Shown here: one piece after another, positions 16,343 through 24,167 of the stretch
Layout of the letters: the number at the start of each line of letters is the position of its first letter
How positions within the stretch are numbered: the first letter of the stretch is position 1
Source of the DNA: an uncultured bacterium
GTDB lineage: Bacteria; Cyanobacteriota; Vampirovibrionia; Gastranaerophilales; Gastranaerophilaceae
Assembly: GCA_900547585.1 (NCBI GenBank)
Contig: URHD01000002.1
Location: forward strand, 1-58,163
Direction: 5' to 3'
Length of the DNA stretch: 58,163 nt
Made by a program: the position numbers and the translations under genes
The notes under the pieces: generated by a model
Seen by the model: only the letters and a program-made list of their open reading frames with translations
Databases searched by the model: none
Told to the model about the DNA's origin: nothing

Positions 16343-16415
16343 CCGCGCCCCTTTCTATGGTTATTTTACACAAAAAATGAAAAGGACGTAATACACTTCC
16401 GGCAAATCAGCTGTT

Positions 16416-16532
16416 CTAATTATGAGATTTTGTTTTTGGTTCCTTTTTGGGGTTCAAACTCAAGGAAACTCTGGTAATCATTACAGCAAGCAGCAAAACC
16501 CCTAGAATCATTATAAAATCAATAAAATTCAC
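16416..16532 (-). CDS. Very small single-pass membrane protein (38 residues)
   Basis: A GTG-started frame encodes (M)NFIDFIMILGVLLLAVMI followed by TRVSLSLNPKKEPKTKSHN: one hydrophobic helix and a basic tail. A strong GGGGAGG ribosome binding site lies eight bases upstream, inside the end of the preceding gene. The GTG overlaps the preceding stop by one base (TAGTG), showing translational coupling. The topology predicts a short N-terminus outside and a positive C-terminal tail in the cytoplasm. The function is unknown. Confidence 0.7.
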   Translation of the reverse strand: MNFIDFIMILGVLLLAVMITRVSLSLNPKKEPKTKSHN

Positions 16533-16761
16533 TACTTATACCTCCCCAAAATTTCATCGATATCTTTATTTATTTTTAATAAATTACTCAAAAATAAAAA
16601 ATCAAAATAAATTCCAGTTAAAAATAAAAAAGCAATCATAATTTTTGTCAACTTAACAAAAAACAGCCCTAAACTCCCGTAGTAAGTACAATAACAACAG
16701 TAAACAGACTGCCTCTTAGGCTTATTAAATTTTTTAATTGCTCTTTATCAACTTCATTCAT
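16532..16761 (-). pseudogene. Small two-helix membrane protein gene with a -1 frameshift
   Basis: The frame from ATG 16761 gives MNEVDKEQLKNLISLRGSLF then TVVIVLTTGV and stops at 16669-16671 (30 residues). A second frame continues without interruption (GSLGLFFVKLTKIMIAFLFL, then TGIYFDFLFLSNLLKINKD..., ending GRYK) to the TAG at 16532-16534. One extra G in the GGG run near 16677 would join them into a 76-residue protein with two membrane helices. The 3' end is coupled to the next gene by TAGTG, so the second half is clearly meant to be translated. A recent mutation, an assembly error in the G run, or programmed frameshifting could explain it. The -10 box TATAAT (16768-16773) is six bases before the ATG. 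Confidence 0.65.
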
Positions 16762-16767
16762 GAAATA

Positions 16768-16773
16768 ATTATA
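16768..16773 (-). promoter_or_regulatory. -10 box giving a leaderless start for the small membrane-protein pair
   Basis: TATAAT on the minus strand is followed by six bases and then ATG (16761). No Shine-Dalgarno sequence is present. The same geometry is seen at 140-145 and 23439-23444. Confidence 0.5.
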
Positions 16774-16877
16774 TCTTTTATTATTTACACAATCAATCAT
16801 TAAGAAATATTAACTTATGTAAATCTAGCTATACAATATGCGCTCAACCTATATAAAAAAAATATACTAGATGATAA

Positions 16878-16883
16878 TATAAT
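16878..16883 (+). promoter_or_regulatory. -10 box upstream of malQ
   Basis: TATAAT lies 36 bases before the ATG at 16919. AAGAAGGGG at 16904-16912 is the ribosome binding site. No clear -35 hexamer is visible in the AT-rich DNA upstream. Confidence 0.45.
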
Positions 16884-16918
16884 TTCAGAGTTAGTATTAA
16901 GTTAAGAAGGGGCAATTT

Positions 16919-18829
16919 ATGTTTTGCATTGAGAAATCAGAAGAAAAGTCATTGAAAAAAGTTAAAAAACTCTCAAGAAAAGCATTGAAAGTGCTGGGTA
17001 AAAAGAACTTTGCACTTATCGTTCACGGAAACAGTTTTCCGGCTGAAAAGGGCAAAAATACAGGCTTTGGCACACCGAATTCCAGTGCAGGAAAGGGGCT
17101 GATTGACTTTGCAAGCGACCTTTTTACAGCAATCCAGCTCGGGCCCGCAGGCAAAACAAAAGCAGTTGATTCTTCACCCTACACGGGTACGATTTTCTCA
17201 ACAAACCCGCTTTTCATTGATTTGGAAGCTTTAACAACAAAAGAATGGAAAAACATTCTTTCAAAAGAAACTTATGAACGAATTTGCAACGAAAACCCGA
17301 ACAAAGAGGTTAACAAAACCGCATATTCGTACATTTTCAACGCCCAGAACGAAGCACTGAAAGAATCTTACGAAAATTTCTTAAAACTTGACGACAAAAA
17401 ACTCAACAAAGAGTTTGAAAAATACAAAAAAGAAAACGAAGCATGGCTTGAAAAAGATTCGCTTTACGAAGCGCTCATAATCGAAAACAACAACGATTAT
17501 TGGCCATTGTGGAAAAACGAAACAGACAAACGCCTTTTCAACCCGAAAAACGATGAAGACAAAAAGGCAAGCTTCTTGAGAATAAAAGAATTGAAGCTCA
17601 AATACGCAAAAGAAATCGATTTTTATTCTTTCTGCCAGTTTGTAGTCAACAAACAAAACGAAGAAACAAAAAAATACGCCCTCAAACACGATATCAAAAT
17701 GATTGCCGACCGTCAGGTTGCGTTTTCTGACCGCGACAGCTGGGCTTATCAGTCATTGTTCCTTGAGGGATGGTGCCTTGGCTGCCCGCCGGATTATTTT
17801 TCAAAAACAGGTCAGGCATGGGGCTTTCCTGTTGTAAACCCTGAAAAAATGTTCAACGAAGACGGTTCTCTTGGTGAAGCAGGGCTTTTGATGAAGCAGC
17901 TTTACAAAAAAATGTTCAAAGAAAACCCCGGCGGCGTGAGAATTGACCACATCGTAGGTCTTATTGACCCGTGGGTTTACAAATCAGGCAAAAATCCGAT
18001 GCCCGAAAACGGTGCAGGCAGGCTCTATTCTTCACCAGAACACCCTGAACTCTCCAAATATGCAATCGCAACAATGGAAGATTTGGATTTGGAACTCGGC
18101 TCTGACAAAGAAAAACGCGTAAAACAACTTACGCATGAGCAAATCAAAAAATACGGCGCTTTGATTGAAAAAATCGTCATCGCAGCAGCAAAAGAAGAAG
18201 GCTTAAACAAAGACGCAATCGTCTGCGAAGACCTCGGAACACTCACTTTCCCCGTTGAATCGGTAATGAGAGAATACGATTTGCAGGGAATGCGCCTTAC
18301 CCAGTTTGTAAAACCCGAAAAACCGCTCCATCCTTATAGATGCTGCAATATTGTTCCCAGAAGCTGGGCAATGGTAGGAACTCACGACAACGAACCTATT
18401 TCAATGTGGGCTGACGAGATGATTCACACCCACACAGGCTATTTGCACGTCAAAAACCTTGTTGATGACATGTTTTCAGAGCTTTCCGACCATGAAAAAG
18501 ACGATTTAATCGTAAAATTAACAAACGACGCGGTTTACCTCCAGCAGGTAAAATTAGCAGAAATTTTCGCCTCAAAAGCAGAAAATATTCAGATATTTTT
18601 CACAGATTTCTTCGGAATCAAAGATGTCTATAACAAACCCGGCACCTCCGGCAGCAAAAACTGGTCTTTGAGAATGCCCGACAATTATGAAGAAGTCTTT
18701 TGCAACAACTGCAAAAACGGCACAGCTTTAAATCTGCCTTTAATCCTGAAAATGGCAATTGAAGCACGCGGCAGCGAATTTGCAAAGAAAAATGCAAAAC
18801 TCATTAAAGAATTGGAAGAACTGATTTAA
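16919..18829 (+). CDS. malQ: 4-alpha-glucanotransferase (GH77, amylomaltase/DPE type)
   Basis: The 636-residue GH77 enzyme rearranges alpha-1,4-glucans in the cytoplasm. Catalytic landmarks: GGVRIDHIVGLIDPW (nucleophile Asp), IVCEDLGTLT (acid/base Glu) and MVGTHDNEPISMWA (third carboxylate). IADRQVAFSDRDSWAYQSLF, TGQAWGFPVVNP and PGTSGSKNWSLRMP are further family signatures. The N-terminal ~30 residues and a charged insertion (~120-230) make it longer than the ~500-residue bacterial MalQ. No other glycogen gene lies in the window. The stop overlaps the start of nagA (TAATG). Confidence 0.92.
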   Translation: MFCIEKSEEKSLKKVKKLSRKALKVLGKKNFALIVHGNSFPAEKGKNTGFGTPNSSAGKGLIDFASDLFTAIQLGPAGKTKAVDSSPYTGTIFSTNPLFIDLEALTTKEWKNILSKETYERICNENPNKEVNKTAYSYIFNAQNEALKESYENFLKLDDKKLNKEFEKYKKENEAWLEKDSLYEALIIENNNDYWPLWKNETDKRLFNPKNDEDKKASFLRIKELKLKYAKEIDFYSFCQFVVNKQNEETKKYALKHDIKMIADRQVAFSDRDSWAYQSLFLEGWCLGCPPDYFSKTGQAWGFPVVNPEKMFNEDGSLGEAGLLMKQLYKKMFKENPGGVRIDHIVGLIDPWVYKSGKNPMPENGAGRLYSSPEHPELSKYAIATMEDLDLELGSDKEKRVKQLTHEQIKKYGALIEKIVIAAAKEEGLNKDAIVCEDLGTLTFPVESVMREYDLQGMRLTQFVKPEKPLHPYRCCNIVPRSWAMVGTHDNEPISMWADEMIHTHTGYLHVKNLVDDMFSELSDHEKDDLIVKLTNDAVYLQQVKLAEIFASKAENIQIFFTDFFGIKDVYNKPGTSGSKNWSLRMPDNYEEVFCNNCKNGTALNLPLILKMAIEARGSEFAKKNAKLIKELEELI

Positions 18830-19740
18830 TGACAGAACTTATTGAAACAAACGCCCTTGTTGAAGAACATCTTCACGGGGGCTTTGGTATAGATTTTGCA
18901 AAATGCGAAACCGACGGCTTTGTAGAGTTTGCCGGAAAGATAAAAAAACACGGCGTTTGCACCTTTTTCCCTACGCTCGCAACAGATACCGTTGAAAATC
19001 TAAAGCTTCAGATAAAAAGAATAAAAGAAGCACAGGCAAAACTCCCGCAGGATGCAGCAAAAATCGGCGGCGTTCATCTTGAAGCGTGCTTTTTAAACCC
19101 TCAAAAAAAAGGAATCCACGACGAATCTCAGCTTTTAAAGCCGACGATTGAAAATTTCAAGCTTCTTGAAGACGAAATCATAAAAATCGTAACCTTGGCG
19201 CCCGAGCTGGATGAAAAATTTGAGCTTTGCGGCTATCTCAGCGCAAAAGGCGTAAAAGTTTCGGCGGGACACTGTTTGGGGGCTGATTTGTCGCATGTTT
19301 CACAAGTCACGCATCTTTACAATGCAATGGGCAGTTTTAACCACAAAGAGCCATCAACAGTGGTTTCTGCACTGCACGATGACAGAATTTCAACAGAATT
19401 AATCGCTGATATGATGCATGTCCAAAAAGAAGTCGTAGAATTGACCCTGAAAATCAAGCCCGACGATAAAATAATCCTGATAAGCGACGCACTTCCCATT
19501 GCGCATGCGGATTTTGACAGCATGGAGTTCTGCAATAAAACAATTTTCCTCAAAAACGGCAAAGCCGTTGATAAAAACGGAACAATGGCTGGCAGCGTGT
19601 CTTTTGTTTCTGATATTATCAAAAATCTCGTAAAATCCGGCATTCTAGACCTGCAAACCGCCGTAAAAATGGCATCAACAAACATCATGCCCGTCGAAGA
19701 TAAAATTTACTGGGACAAAGACCTTAATATCTATATATAA
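18829..19740 (+). CDS. nagA: N-acetylglucosamine-6-phosphate deacetylase-like amidohydrolase
   Basis: Motifs of the NagA amidohydrolase family are present: EEHLHGGFGIDF, IGGVHLEACFLNPQKKGIHD, SAGHCLGADLS, VTHLYNAMGSFNHKEP, LIADMMHV, LISDALP and TMAGSVSF. Family members remove the acetyl group from GlcNAc-6-phosphate. At 303 residues it is shorter than the usual ~380, because the N- and C-terminal strands of the composite beta-sandwich are missing; the metal-binding barrel appears complete. It is coupled to malQ by TAATG. Assignment to the superfamily is firm; the exact substrate is likely but not certain. Confidence 0.85.
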   Translation: MTELIETNALVEEHLHGGFGIDFAKCETDGFVEFAGKIKKHGVCTFFPTLATDTVENLKLQIKRIKEAQAKLPQDAAKIGGVHLEACFLNPQKKGIHDESQLLKPTIENFKLLEDEIIKIVTLAPELDEKFELCGYLSAKGVKVSAGHCLGADLSHVSQVTHLYNAMGSFNHKEPSTVVSALHDDRISTELIADMMHVQKEVVELTLKIKPDDKIILISDALPIAHADFDSMEFCNKTIFLKNGKAVDKNGTMAGSVSFVSDIIKNLVKSGILDLQTAVKMASTNIMPVEDKIYWDKDLNIYI

Positions 19741-19758
19741 ATCTGGATGTTATAGCGG

Positions 19759-19833
19759 AACCAAGGTAAATATTGACTTCTAAGACCTGATCGCTTCGCT
19801 ATACGGTCTTAGAAGTTAATATTTACCTTGGTT
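19759..19833. repeat. Long hairpin (29-bp arms) with a loop related to the dispersed element, copy E
   Basis: Arms 19759-19787 and 19805-19833 pair over 29 positions with one mismatch. The 17-nt loop is TGATCGCTTCGCTATAC. Its reverse complement GTATAGCGAAGCGATCA aligns with the core TATGAGCGAAGCGAATC of the loops in copies A-D. The arm sequence is unrelated except for an outer CCAAGGTAAA resembling CCAAAGTAAA. CTGGATG occurs on both sides (19743-19749 and 19835-19841). It directly follows the nagA stop and could terminate the malQ-nagA transcript. Confidence 0.8.
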
Positions 19834-19878
19834 TCTGGATGGCGTCGTTCATTTGCAGTAATAAAATATACAGGAAAA

Positions 19879-19902
19879 GAAAGAAAGAAAGAAAGAAAGA
19901 AA
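19879..19902 (+). repeat. (GAAA)6 microsatellite upstream of typA
   Basis: Six perfect GAAA units are followed by a near-palindrome of A and T runs (to ~19925). The repeat lies about 120 bases before the typA start. Tetranucleotide tracts of this kind can change length by slippage; here it would alter promoter spacing rather than a reading frame. Confidence 0.85.
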
Positions 19903-20023
19903 GAAAAAGAAAAATTTTTCCTTTTCTCTTAACACATGACAGAAAAAAATGTCTGTATTATTATGTAGGCATAGGAATTTTACACTTTATTAATAAGAAT
20001 TTTAGCTGAAACAGGAAATAACA

Positions 20024-21811
20024 ATGGAAAACAAAAAATTAAGAAATATAGCGATAATCGCACACGTTGACCACGGAAAAACAACACTGGTCGACTGCAT
20101 GCTGAAGCAAAGCGGCGTTTTCAGAGAAAACGAAGTCGTTCAGGAACGCGTTCTGGACAGCAATGACCTCGAAAGAGAACGCGGAATCACGATTCTCGCA
20201 AAAAACGTATCAATAAACTACAAAGGTTATAAAATCAATGTTGTTGACACTCCCGGCCACGCAGATTTCGGCGGGGAAGTAGAACGCGTACTCGGAATGG
20301 TTGACGGTGCACTTTTAATCGTTGACGCAGCAGAAGGCCCAATGCCCCAGACAAGATTTGTGCTCCAAAAGGCGCTTGAGCTGGGAATCAGGGTAATTGT
20401 CGTCATAAACAAAATCGACAAACCCGCAGCCGATCCCGATAACGCCCTGAACAAGGTTTTCGACCTGTTCACGGAGCTCACGGATAACGAATATCTCATT
20501 GATTTTCCGATAATTTACGCAAGCAGCCTTCTCGGCTTTGCAAAACGCGAGCTCGAAGACGAATCAAGCGATGTAACACCGCTGCTCGACTCAATTATCG
20601 AAAATATCAAAGCTCCTACCGGCGACGCAACAAAACCGCTGCAATTCCACGTTACAACGCTGGATTACAACGAATATGTAGGCAGAATCGCCATCGGAAG
20701 AATCATGAACGGCGTTATTCATTCACAAGAGCAGGTAAATCTTATGAAAGCCGACGGCTCAATCATTCGCGGGAAAATTAACAAGCTCTACGGCTTTGAA
20801 GACCTTGGAAGAGTAGAAATTCAGGAGGCTTCTGCCGGTGATATCGTCGGAATTGCGGGATTTGCCGACGCTCACATCGGCGAAACCATTGCATCATTAG
20901 AAAATCCGACAGCTTTGCCATTGATAAAAATCGATGAGCCTACTTTGCAGATGAATTTTTCCGTAAACGACAGCCCGTTTGCCGGTCAGGAAGGAAAATT
21001 CGTCACAAGCAGACAAATTAGAAAAAGATTGTATCAGGAACTTGAAAAAAACGTCAGCCTGCGCGTTGAAGATACTGATAATACCGATGTTTTCAAGGTT
21101 TCAGGCCGCGGTGAACTGCATTTGAGCATTCTTATTGAAACAATGCGCCGTGAGGGCTACGAATTTCAGGTTTCAAAACCCGAAGTTATTTACAAAACCG
21201 TTGGCGAAGAAATTTACGAACCTTATGAAAATCTTTTAATCGATGTGCCGTCAGAAAACGCTGGCGGCTGCATTGAGCGCCTCGCTGGACGCAAAGGCGA
21301 AATGCAGGAAATGAATGTCGTCGGAAACCGTACAGAATTGCGATTTTTAATCCCCGCAAGAGGCTTAATCGGTTTCAGAAGCGAATTTATCCGCATGACA
21401 CGCGGTGAAGGCATCATGAACCACACATTTGAAGATTACAAACCCTACGCAGGCGACATTCCGCGCCAGAGAAGCGGTTCTCTCATTGCTTTTGAAGAAG
21501 GCGAAGCAATTCCTTACGCTCTGGGCATGTTCGAAGACAGAGGCGTCTTTTTCATAACTCCAAAAACAAAAGTTTACAGAGGAATGATTGTCGGTGAATG
21601 CAACCGCCCGCAGGATATTGCCGTTAACGTTTGCAAAACAAAAAAATTAACCAACATGCGAAGCGCAACCGCTGATGTTATGGTAACTTTGCAGGCACCG
21701 CGCCAGATGTCGCTTGAGGATTGCCTTGAGTACATTTCTGACGACGAATTAGTCGAAATCACCCCGGAAAACGTCAGAATCAGGAAAGCCGATTTAGTTA
21801 AATTGAGATAA
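20024..21811 (+). CDS. typA: Translational GTPase TypA/BipA
   Basis: TypA is a ribosome-associated GTPase of the EF-G family involved in stress adaptation and 50S assembly. G-domain motifs are intact: G1 AHVDHGKTTLVD, G2 RERGITILAKN, G3 DTPGHADFGGEV and G4 NKIDKPAADP. The EF-G-like domains and the TypA-specific C-terminus (RSATADVMVTLQAPRQMSLE) follow. Length (595) is typical. The upstream region contains the GAAA microsatellite and a CAGGAAAT ribosome binding site. Transcribed alone or with the next two genes. Confidence 0.97.
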   Translation: MENKKLRNIAIIAHVDHGKTTLVDCMLKQSGVFRENEVVQERVLDSNDLERERGITILAKNVSINYKGYKINVVDTPGHADFGGEVERVLGMVDGALLIVDAAEGPMPQTRFVLQKALELGIRVIVVINKIDKPAADPDNALNKVFDLFTELTDNEYLIDFPIIYASSLLGFAKRELEDESSDVTPLLDSIIENIKAPTGDATKPLQFHVTTLDYNEYVGRIAIGRIMNGVIHSQEQVNLMKADGSIIRGKINKLYGFEDLGRVEIQEASAGDIVGIAGFADAHIGETIASLENPTALPLIKIDEPTLQMNFSVNDSPFAGQEGKFVTSRQIRKRLYQELEKNVSLRVEDTDNTDVFKVSGRGELHLSILIETMRREGYEFQVSKPEVIYKTVGEEIYEPYENLLIDVPSENAGGCIERLAGRKGEMQEMNVVGNRTELRFLIPARGLIGFRSEFIRMTRGEGIMNHTFEDYKPYAGDIPRQRSGSLIAFEEGEAIPYALGMFEDRGVFFITPKTKVYRGMIVGECNRPQDIAVNVCKTKKLTNMRSATADVMVTLQAPRQMSLEDCLEYISDDELVEITPENVRIRKADLVKLR

Positions 21812-21847
21812 TTGTAATTCCTACTGGCGAAAATAGTTTATTGTTTG

Positions 21848-21853
21848 TATAAT
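21848..21853 (+). promoter_or_regulatory. -10 box just before the 106-residue gene
   Basis: TATAAT is followed by seven bases and ATG (21861), with no Shine-Dalgarno sequence: a further candidate leaderless start. The -35 match is weak (TGGCGA at 17-bp spacing). Confidence 0.45.
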
Positions 21854-21860
21854 AAAAGCT

Positions 21861-22181
21861 ATGAACAAAGAGGAAGAACTTAGAATTATTGAAGAAATGC
21901 AGGCAGTTGCGGCACAGATGAAAAAGGATGACATTGAAGAAAATCCCGATTCCGCCAATGAATACTTTGACTGCGACTGCTGCGGAAAAACTGCACCGCT
22001 GGCGGGTTCTATCGCCTACGGCAGCGTCAGACTTTGCAATGACTGCGTTCTTCTCGCAGAAACGGGATTTGCGCTCGGCAAACTCAAAAATATCGATGAT
22101 TTGCTCACTGCAATGGAAGATAAAAAGCTCGAAAACCTGTGTGAATTCATAAAACAGGACGAACAGCGCAACAACAATTAA
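21861..22181 (+). CDS. Small zinc-finger-like protein, unknown function
   Basis: The 106-residue protein has an acidic helical N-terminus, then FDCDCCGKTAPLAG and VRLCNDCVLLAETG. The cysteine spacing (C-x-C-C ... C-x2-C) suggests a zinc ribbon or treble-clef knuckle. The C-terminus is helical and charged. No signal peptide is present. It lies 50 bases after typA and two bases before the LptF/G permease gene, so it shares a transcript with the permease. I do not recognise the family. Confidence 0.75.
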   Translation: MNKEEELRIIEEMQAVAAQMKKDDIEENPDSANEYFDCDCCGKTAPLAGSIAYGSVRLCNDCVLLAETGFALGKLKNIDDLLTAMEDKKLENLCEFIKQDEQRNNN

Positions 22182-22183
22182 CT

Positions 22184-23296
22184 ATGAAATTTTTTAACAA
22201 ACTTACATATCTGGATTCATATATCTTAAAACAGGTGCTCGAAATTTTTGTGATGGGCATTGTTATTTTTACATCAATTATTTTTGCGTCGGATACGTTC
22301 ATTACGCTCATAAAACAGATTACGCTTTACGGAATTCCGTTCAATATTGCGCTTATGATTGTGCTTTTGAACCTTCCGCAGGTTATTGTTATGGCAATCC
22401 CGATGAGCGTGCTGTTTTCGACGGTTATGACACTTAACAGACTCAGCCTTTCGTCAGAAATAACTGTTATGAGGGCCTGCGGAATCGGGCTGAACAGAAT
22501 TGCAAAGCCGATTTTCATATTTGCCGCATCAATGGCGCTTTTGACCTTTGTTATAAACGAAACAATCGTTCCTATCACAAATTCCCAGTCAAAAACCCTT
22601 GCAGTCTGGGCACTCGGGCAAAAAAACATCCCCAACGGAAAACAGAATTTCACCTTTAAAGAATTAAAAGACGGAAGCCTGAAACGCTTATTTTACATAG
22701 AAAAATGCGAAAATAACACGCTAAAAAACGTATCGGTTCTCGATTTATCAAACAAAGACACAATTCAGGTAATCCAATCTCAGAGCGGAAAAACAAGCAC
22801 GCAGGGCTGGCTTTTTCAGCGTGGAGCGGTTTATACGATTTCTTTAACAGGAAAAATCTTAAATACAACGTGGTTCAGCGAGTCGCTTGTGGATTTCGGG
22901 CTCGATATCGGCGACAAATTAACCGAAGACGAAGCACAGCAGTACAACGTCATTGCGCTCTGGAAATATATCGACAACAACCGCCACAAAAAAGACAAAA
23001 AAACCGAATCACTGTTCAAAATTGAGCTTTACAACAAATTTGCGTTCCCCGTAACAACGGTTGTGCTGGTACTTTTGGGCGTACCGCTTGCGATTACGCC
23101 TCCGAGGGTCAGATACAACAGGGGATTTTTGTTCAGTATTTTGATTTTGTTCCTTTATTACCTTTTGAGGGCGCTTTCGCTTTCATTCGGCGAAACTCTC
23201 GCCATTCCGCCATCAATGGCAGCATGGATTCCGAATATTGTTCTTTTCATCCTTGGCAGCCTTTTGTATTACAAAAAAGTTTATACGATTAACTAA
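22184..23296 (+). CDS. LptF/LptG family permease (YjgP/YjgQ)
   Basis: Six membrane helices in the LptF/G arrangement: three N-terminal (from ~15 to ~130), a periplasmic beta-jellyroll-like region (~135-265), and three C-terminal. Conserved features include YILKQVLEIF at the N-terminus, LNLPQVIVMAIPMSVLFSTV, SSEITVMRACGI and FPVTTVVLVLLGVPLA. These proteins form the membrane part of the ABC exporter that extracts lipopolysaccharide. A single family member is seen here, as in Cyanobacteria. Its presence implies an outer membrane with lipopolysaccharide-like lipid. No lptB or lptC lies nearby. Confidence 0.9.
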   Translation: MKFFNKLTYLDSYILKQVLEIFVMGIVIFTSIIFASDTFITLIKQITLYGIPFNIALMIVLLNLPQVIVMAIPMSVLFSTVMTLNRLSLSSEITVMRACGIGLNRIAKPIFIFAASMALLTFVINETIVPITNSQSKTLAVWALGQKNIPNGKQNFTFKELKDGSLKRLFYIEKCENNTLKNVSVLDLSNKDTIQVIQSQSGKTSTQGWLFQRGAVYTISLTGKILNTTWFSESLVDFGLDIGDKLTEDEAQQYNVIALWKYIDNNRHKKDKKTESLFKIELYNKFAFPVTTVVLVLLGVPLAITPPRVRYNRGFLFSILILFLYYLLRALSLSFGETLAIPPSMAAWIPNIVLFILGSLLYYKKVYTIN

Positions 23297-23305
23297 AAAT
23301 GATTT

Positions 23306-23392
23306 CCAAAGTAAAAATAAGGGAGATTTATTTTTCGACACCTATGAGCGAAGCGAATCGAGCTAGAAAAATGAATATCCCATATTTTACGC
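23306..23392 (+). repeat. Dispersed hairpin element, copy B
   Basis: Outer left end CCAAAGTAAAAA, outer right end ATTTTACGC. Left arm 23311-23336, loop 23337-23365 (29 nt, beginning GACACCTATGAGCGAAGCGA), right arm 23366-23390. Inner arm ends ATTTATTTTTC and GAAAAATGAAT match the other copies; the stem middle (TAAGGGAG against ATCCCAT) does not. It begins ten bases past the LptF/G permease stop and lies just before the lexA-like promoter. Confidence 0.85.
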
Positions 23393-23416
23393 CTCCGCAA
23401 CCAGCTAAAAAACAAC

Positions 23417-23444
23417 TTGACATTTATAGACATTCGTCTATAAT
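23417..23444 (+). promoter_or_regulatory. Consensus promoter of the LexA/UmuD-like gene; predicted leaderless
   Basis: TTGACA (23417-23422) and TATAAT (23439-23444) are separated by 16 bases. The ATG at 23451 begins six bases after the -10 box, and there is no Shine-Dalgarno sequence. The operator palindrome covers the spacer and the -10 box. Confidence 0.8.
23424..23443. promoter_or_regulatory. Palindromic operator overlapping the promoter
   Basis: TTATAGAC-ATTC-GTCTATAA is a perfect inverted repeat with 8-base arms and a 4-base centre, placed over the spacer and -10 box. Binding would block RNA polymerase. The most likely ligand is the LexA-like protein encoded immediately downstream (autorepression); this is inference. 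I saw no second copy in the window. Confidence 0.7.
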
Positions 23445-23450
23445 ATAAAT

Positions 23451-24026
23451 ATGAGCACGGAAAAACAAAAAACATTCTTTGAAAACCTCAAAAAATTATA
23501 CGGAAAAGAACCGCTACCGAGCTATGAACAAATCGCAAAGGATCTCGGGTTTAAGCATAAAAATTCCGTCTGGCAGTATTTCAAAAAGCTAAAAGACGAG
23601 GAACTTATCCTCGAAAAAAACGGAAAATTCATAATAAACCCCTCCTGCTTCGGCGCAATTATGTTCACAACGGCAGTAAGAGCCGGATTCGCCGCGGTAG
23701 GCGAAGAATACATAGATAAAAGAGTTTCTCTTGACGAAGATTTTGAGCTCGACAACCCATCAACGTTCATGTTCAAAGTGTCAGGCGATTCTATGGTCAA
23801 CGCAGGGATTTTTGACGGTGATACAGTAATAATCCGCAAAACAGCCTCTGCAAATGACGGCGATATCGTGCTTGCGTTTATAGACAACGGATTTACGCTG
23901 AAAAGATTCAGAAAAAAGGGCACAAAAGTCTGGCTTCAGCCAGAAAACCCCGACTATCCGGACATTATTCCGGAAGAAACATTAACAATCTTCGGAATCG
24001 CCTCCGGAATTGCACGAAAACTTTAA
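23451..24026 (+). CDS. LexA/UmuD-like self-cleaving repressor
   Basis: The N-terminal winged helix-turn-helix (~1-60: PSYEQIAKDLGFKHKNSVWQ) is joined to an S24 peptidase domain. The probable self-cleavage bond is Ala78-Gly79 in AVRAGFAAVG. The catalytic Ser is Ser114 (VSGDSMVNAGIFDGD) and the general base Lys151 (GFTLKRF). The order matches LexA, and length (191) is close to normal. It has its own consensus promoter with an overlapping palindromic operator, and the adjacent umuC suggests a damage-inducible mutagenesis cassette. It could be the global SOS repressor or a local LexA-like UmuD; sequence alone does not decide. Confidence 0.9.
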   Translation: MSTEKQKTFFENLKKLYGKEPLPSYEQIAKDLGFKHKNSVWQYFKKLKDEELILEKNGKFIINPSCFGAIMFTTAVRAGFAAVGEEYIDKRVSLDEDFELDNPSTFMFKVSGDSMVNAGIFDGDTVIIRKTASANDGDIVLAFIDNGFTLKRFRKKGTKVWLQPENPDYPDIIPEETLTIFGIASGIARKL

Positions 24027-24086
24027 AAATATCCTTCCTAATAGAGTCAGATATTAATCCGAACAAGGGTTTAAAATATCAGGCGA

Positions 24087-24120
24087 GGCGGAGGTGATGG
24101 TTCGTTTAAAAACCTCCGCC
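24087..24120 (+). terminator. GC-rich hairpin between the lexA-like gene and umuC
   Basis: GGCGGAGGT (24087-24095) and ACCTCCGCC (24112-24120) form a perfect 9-bp stem, followed by GGTTTTC with only a weak T-run. It may be a partial terminator or attenuator limiting umuC expression, or an RNA-stabilising hairpin. Confidence 0.5.
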
Positions 24121-24167
24121 GGTTTTCATTCATCCCCCAAAAATATCGTATTGTCAGGTAATTAATT

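Noticed and set aside
16447..16641. Plus-strand open frame of 64 codons in the gap before malQ
   Set aside because: It has no ribosome binding site, its composition reflects AT-rich DNA, and it lies antisense to the better supported coupled small genes on the minus strand.
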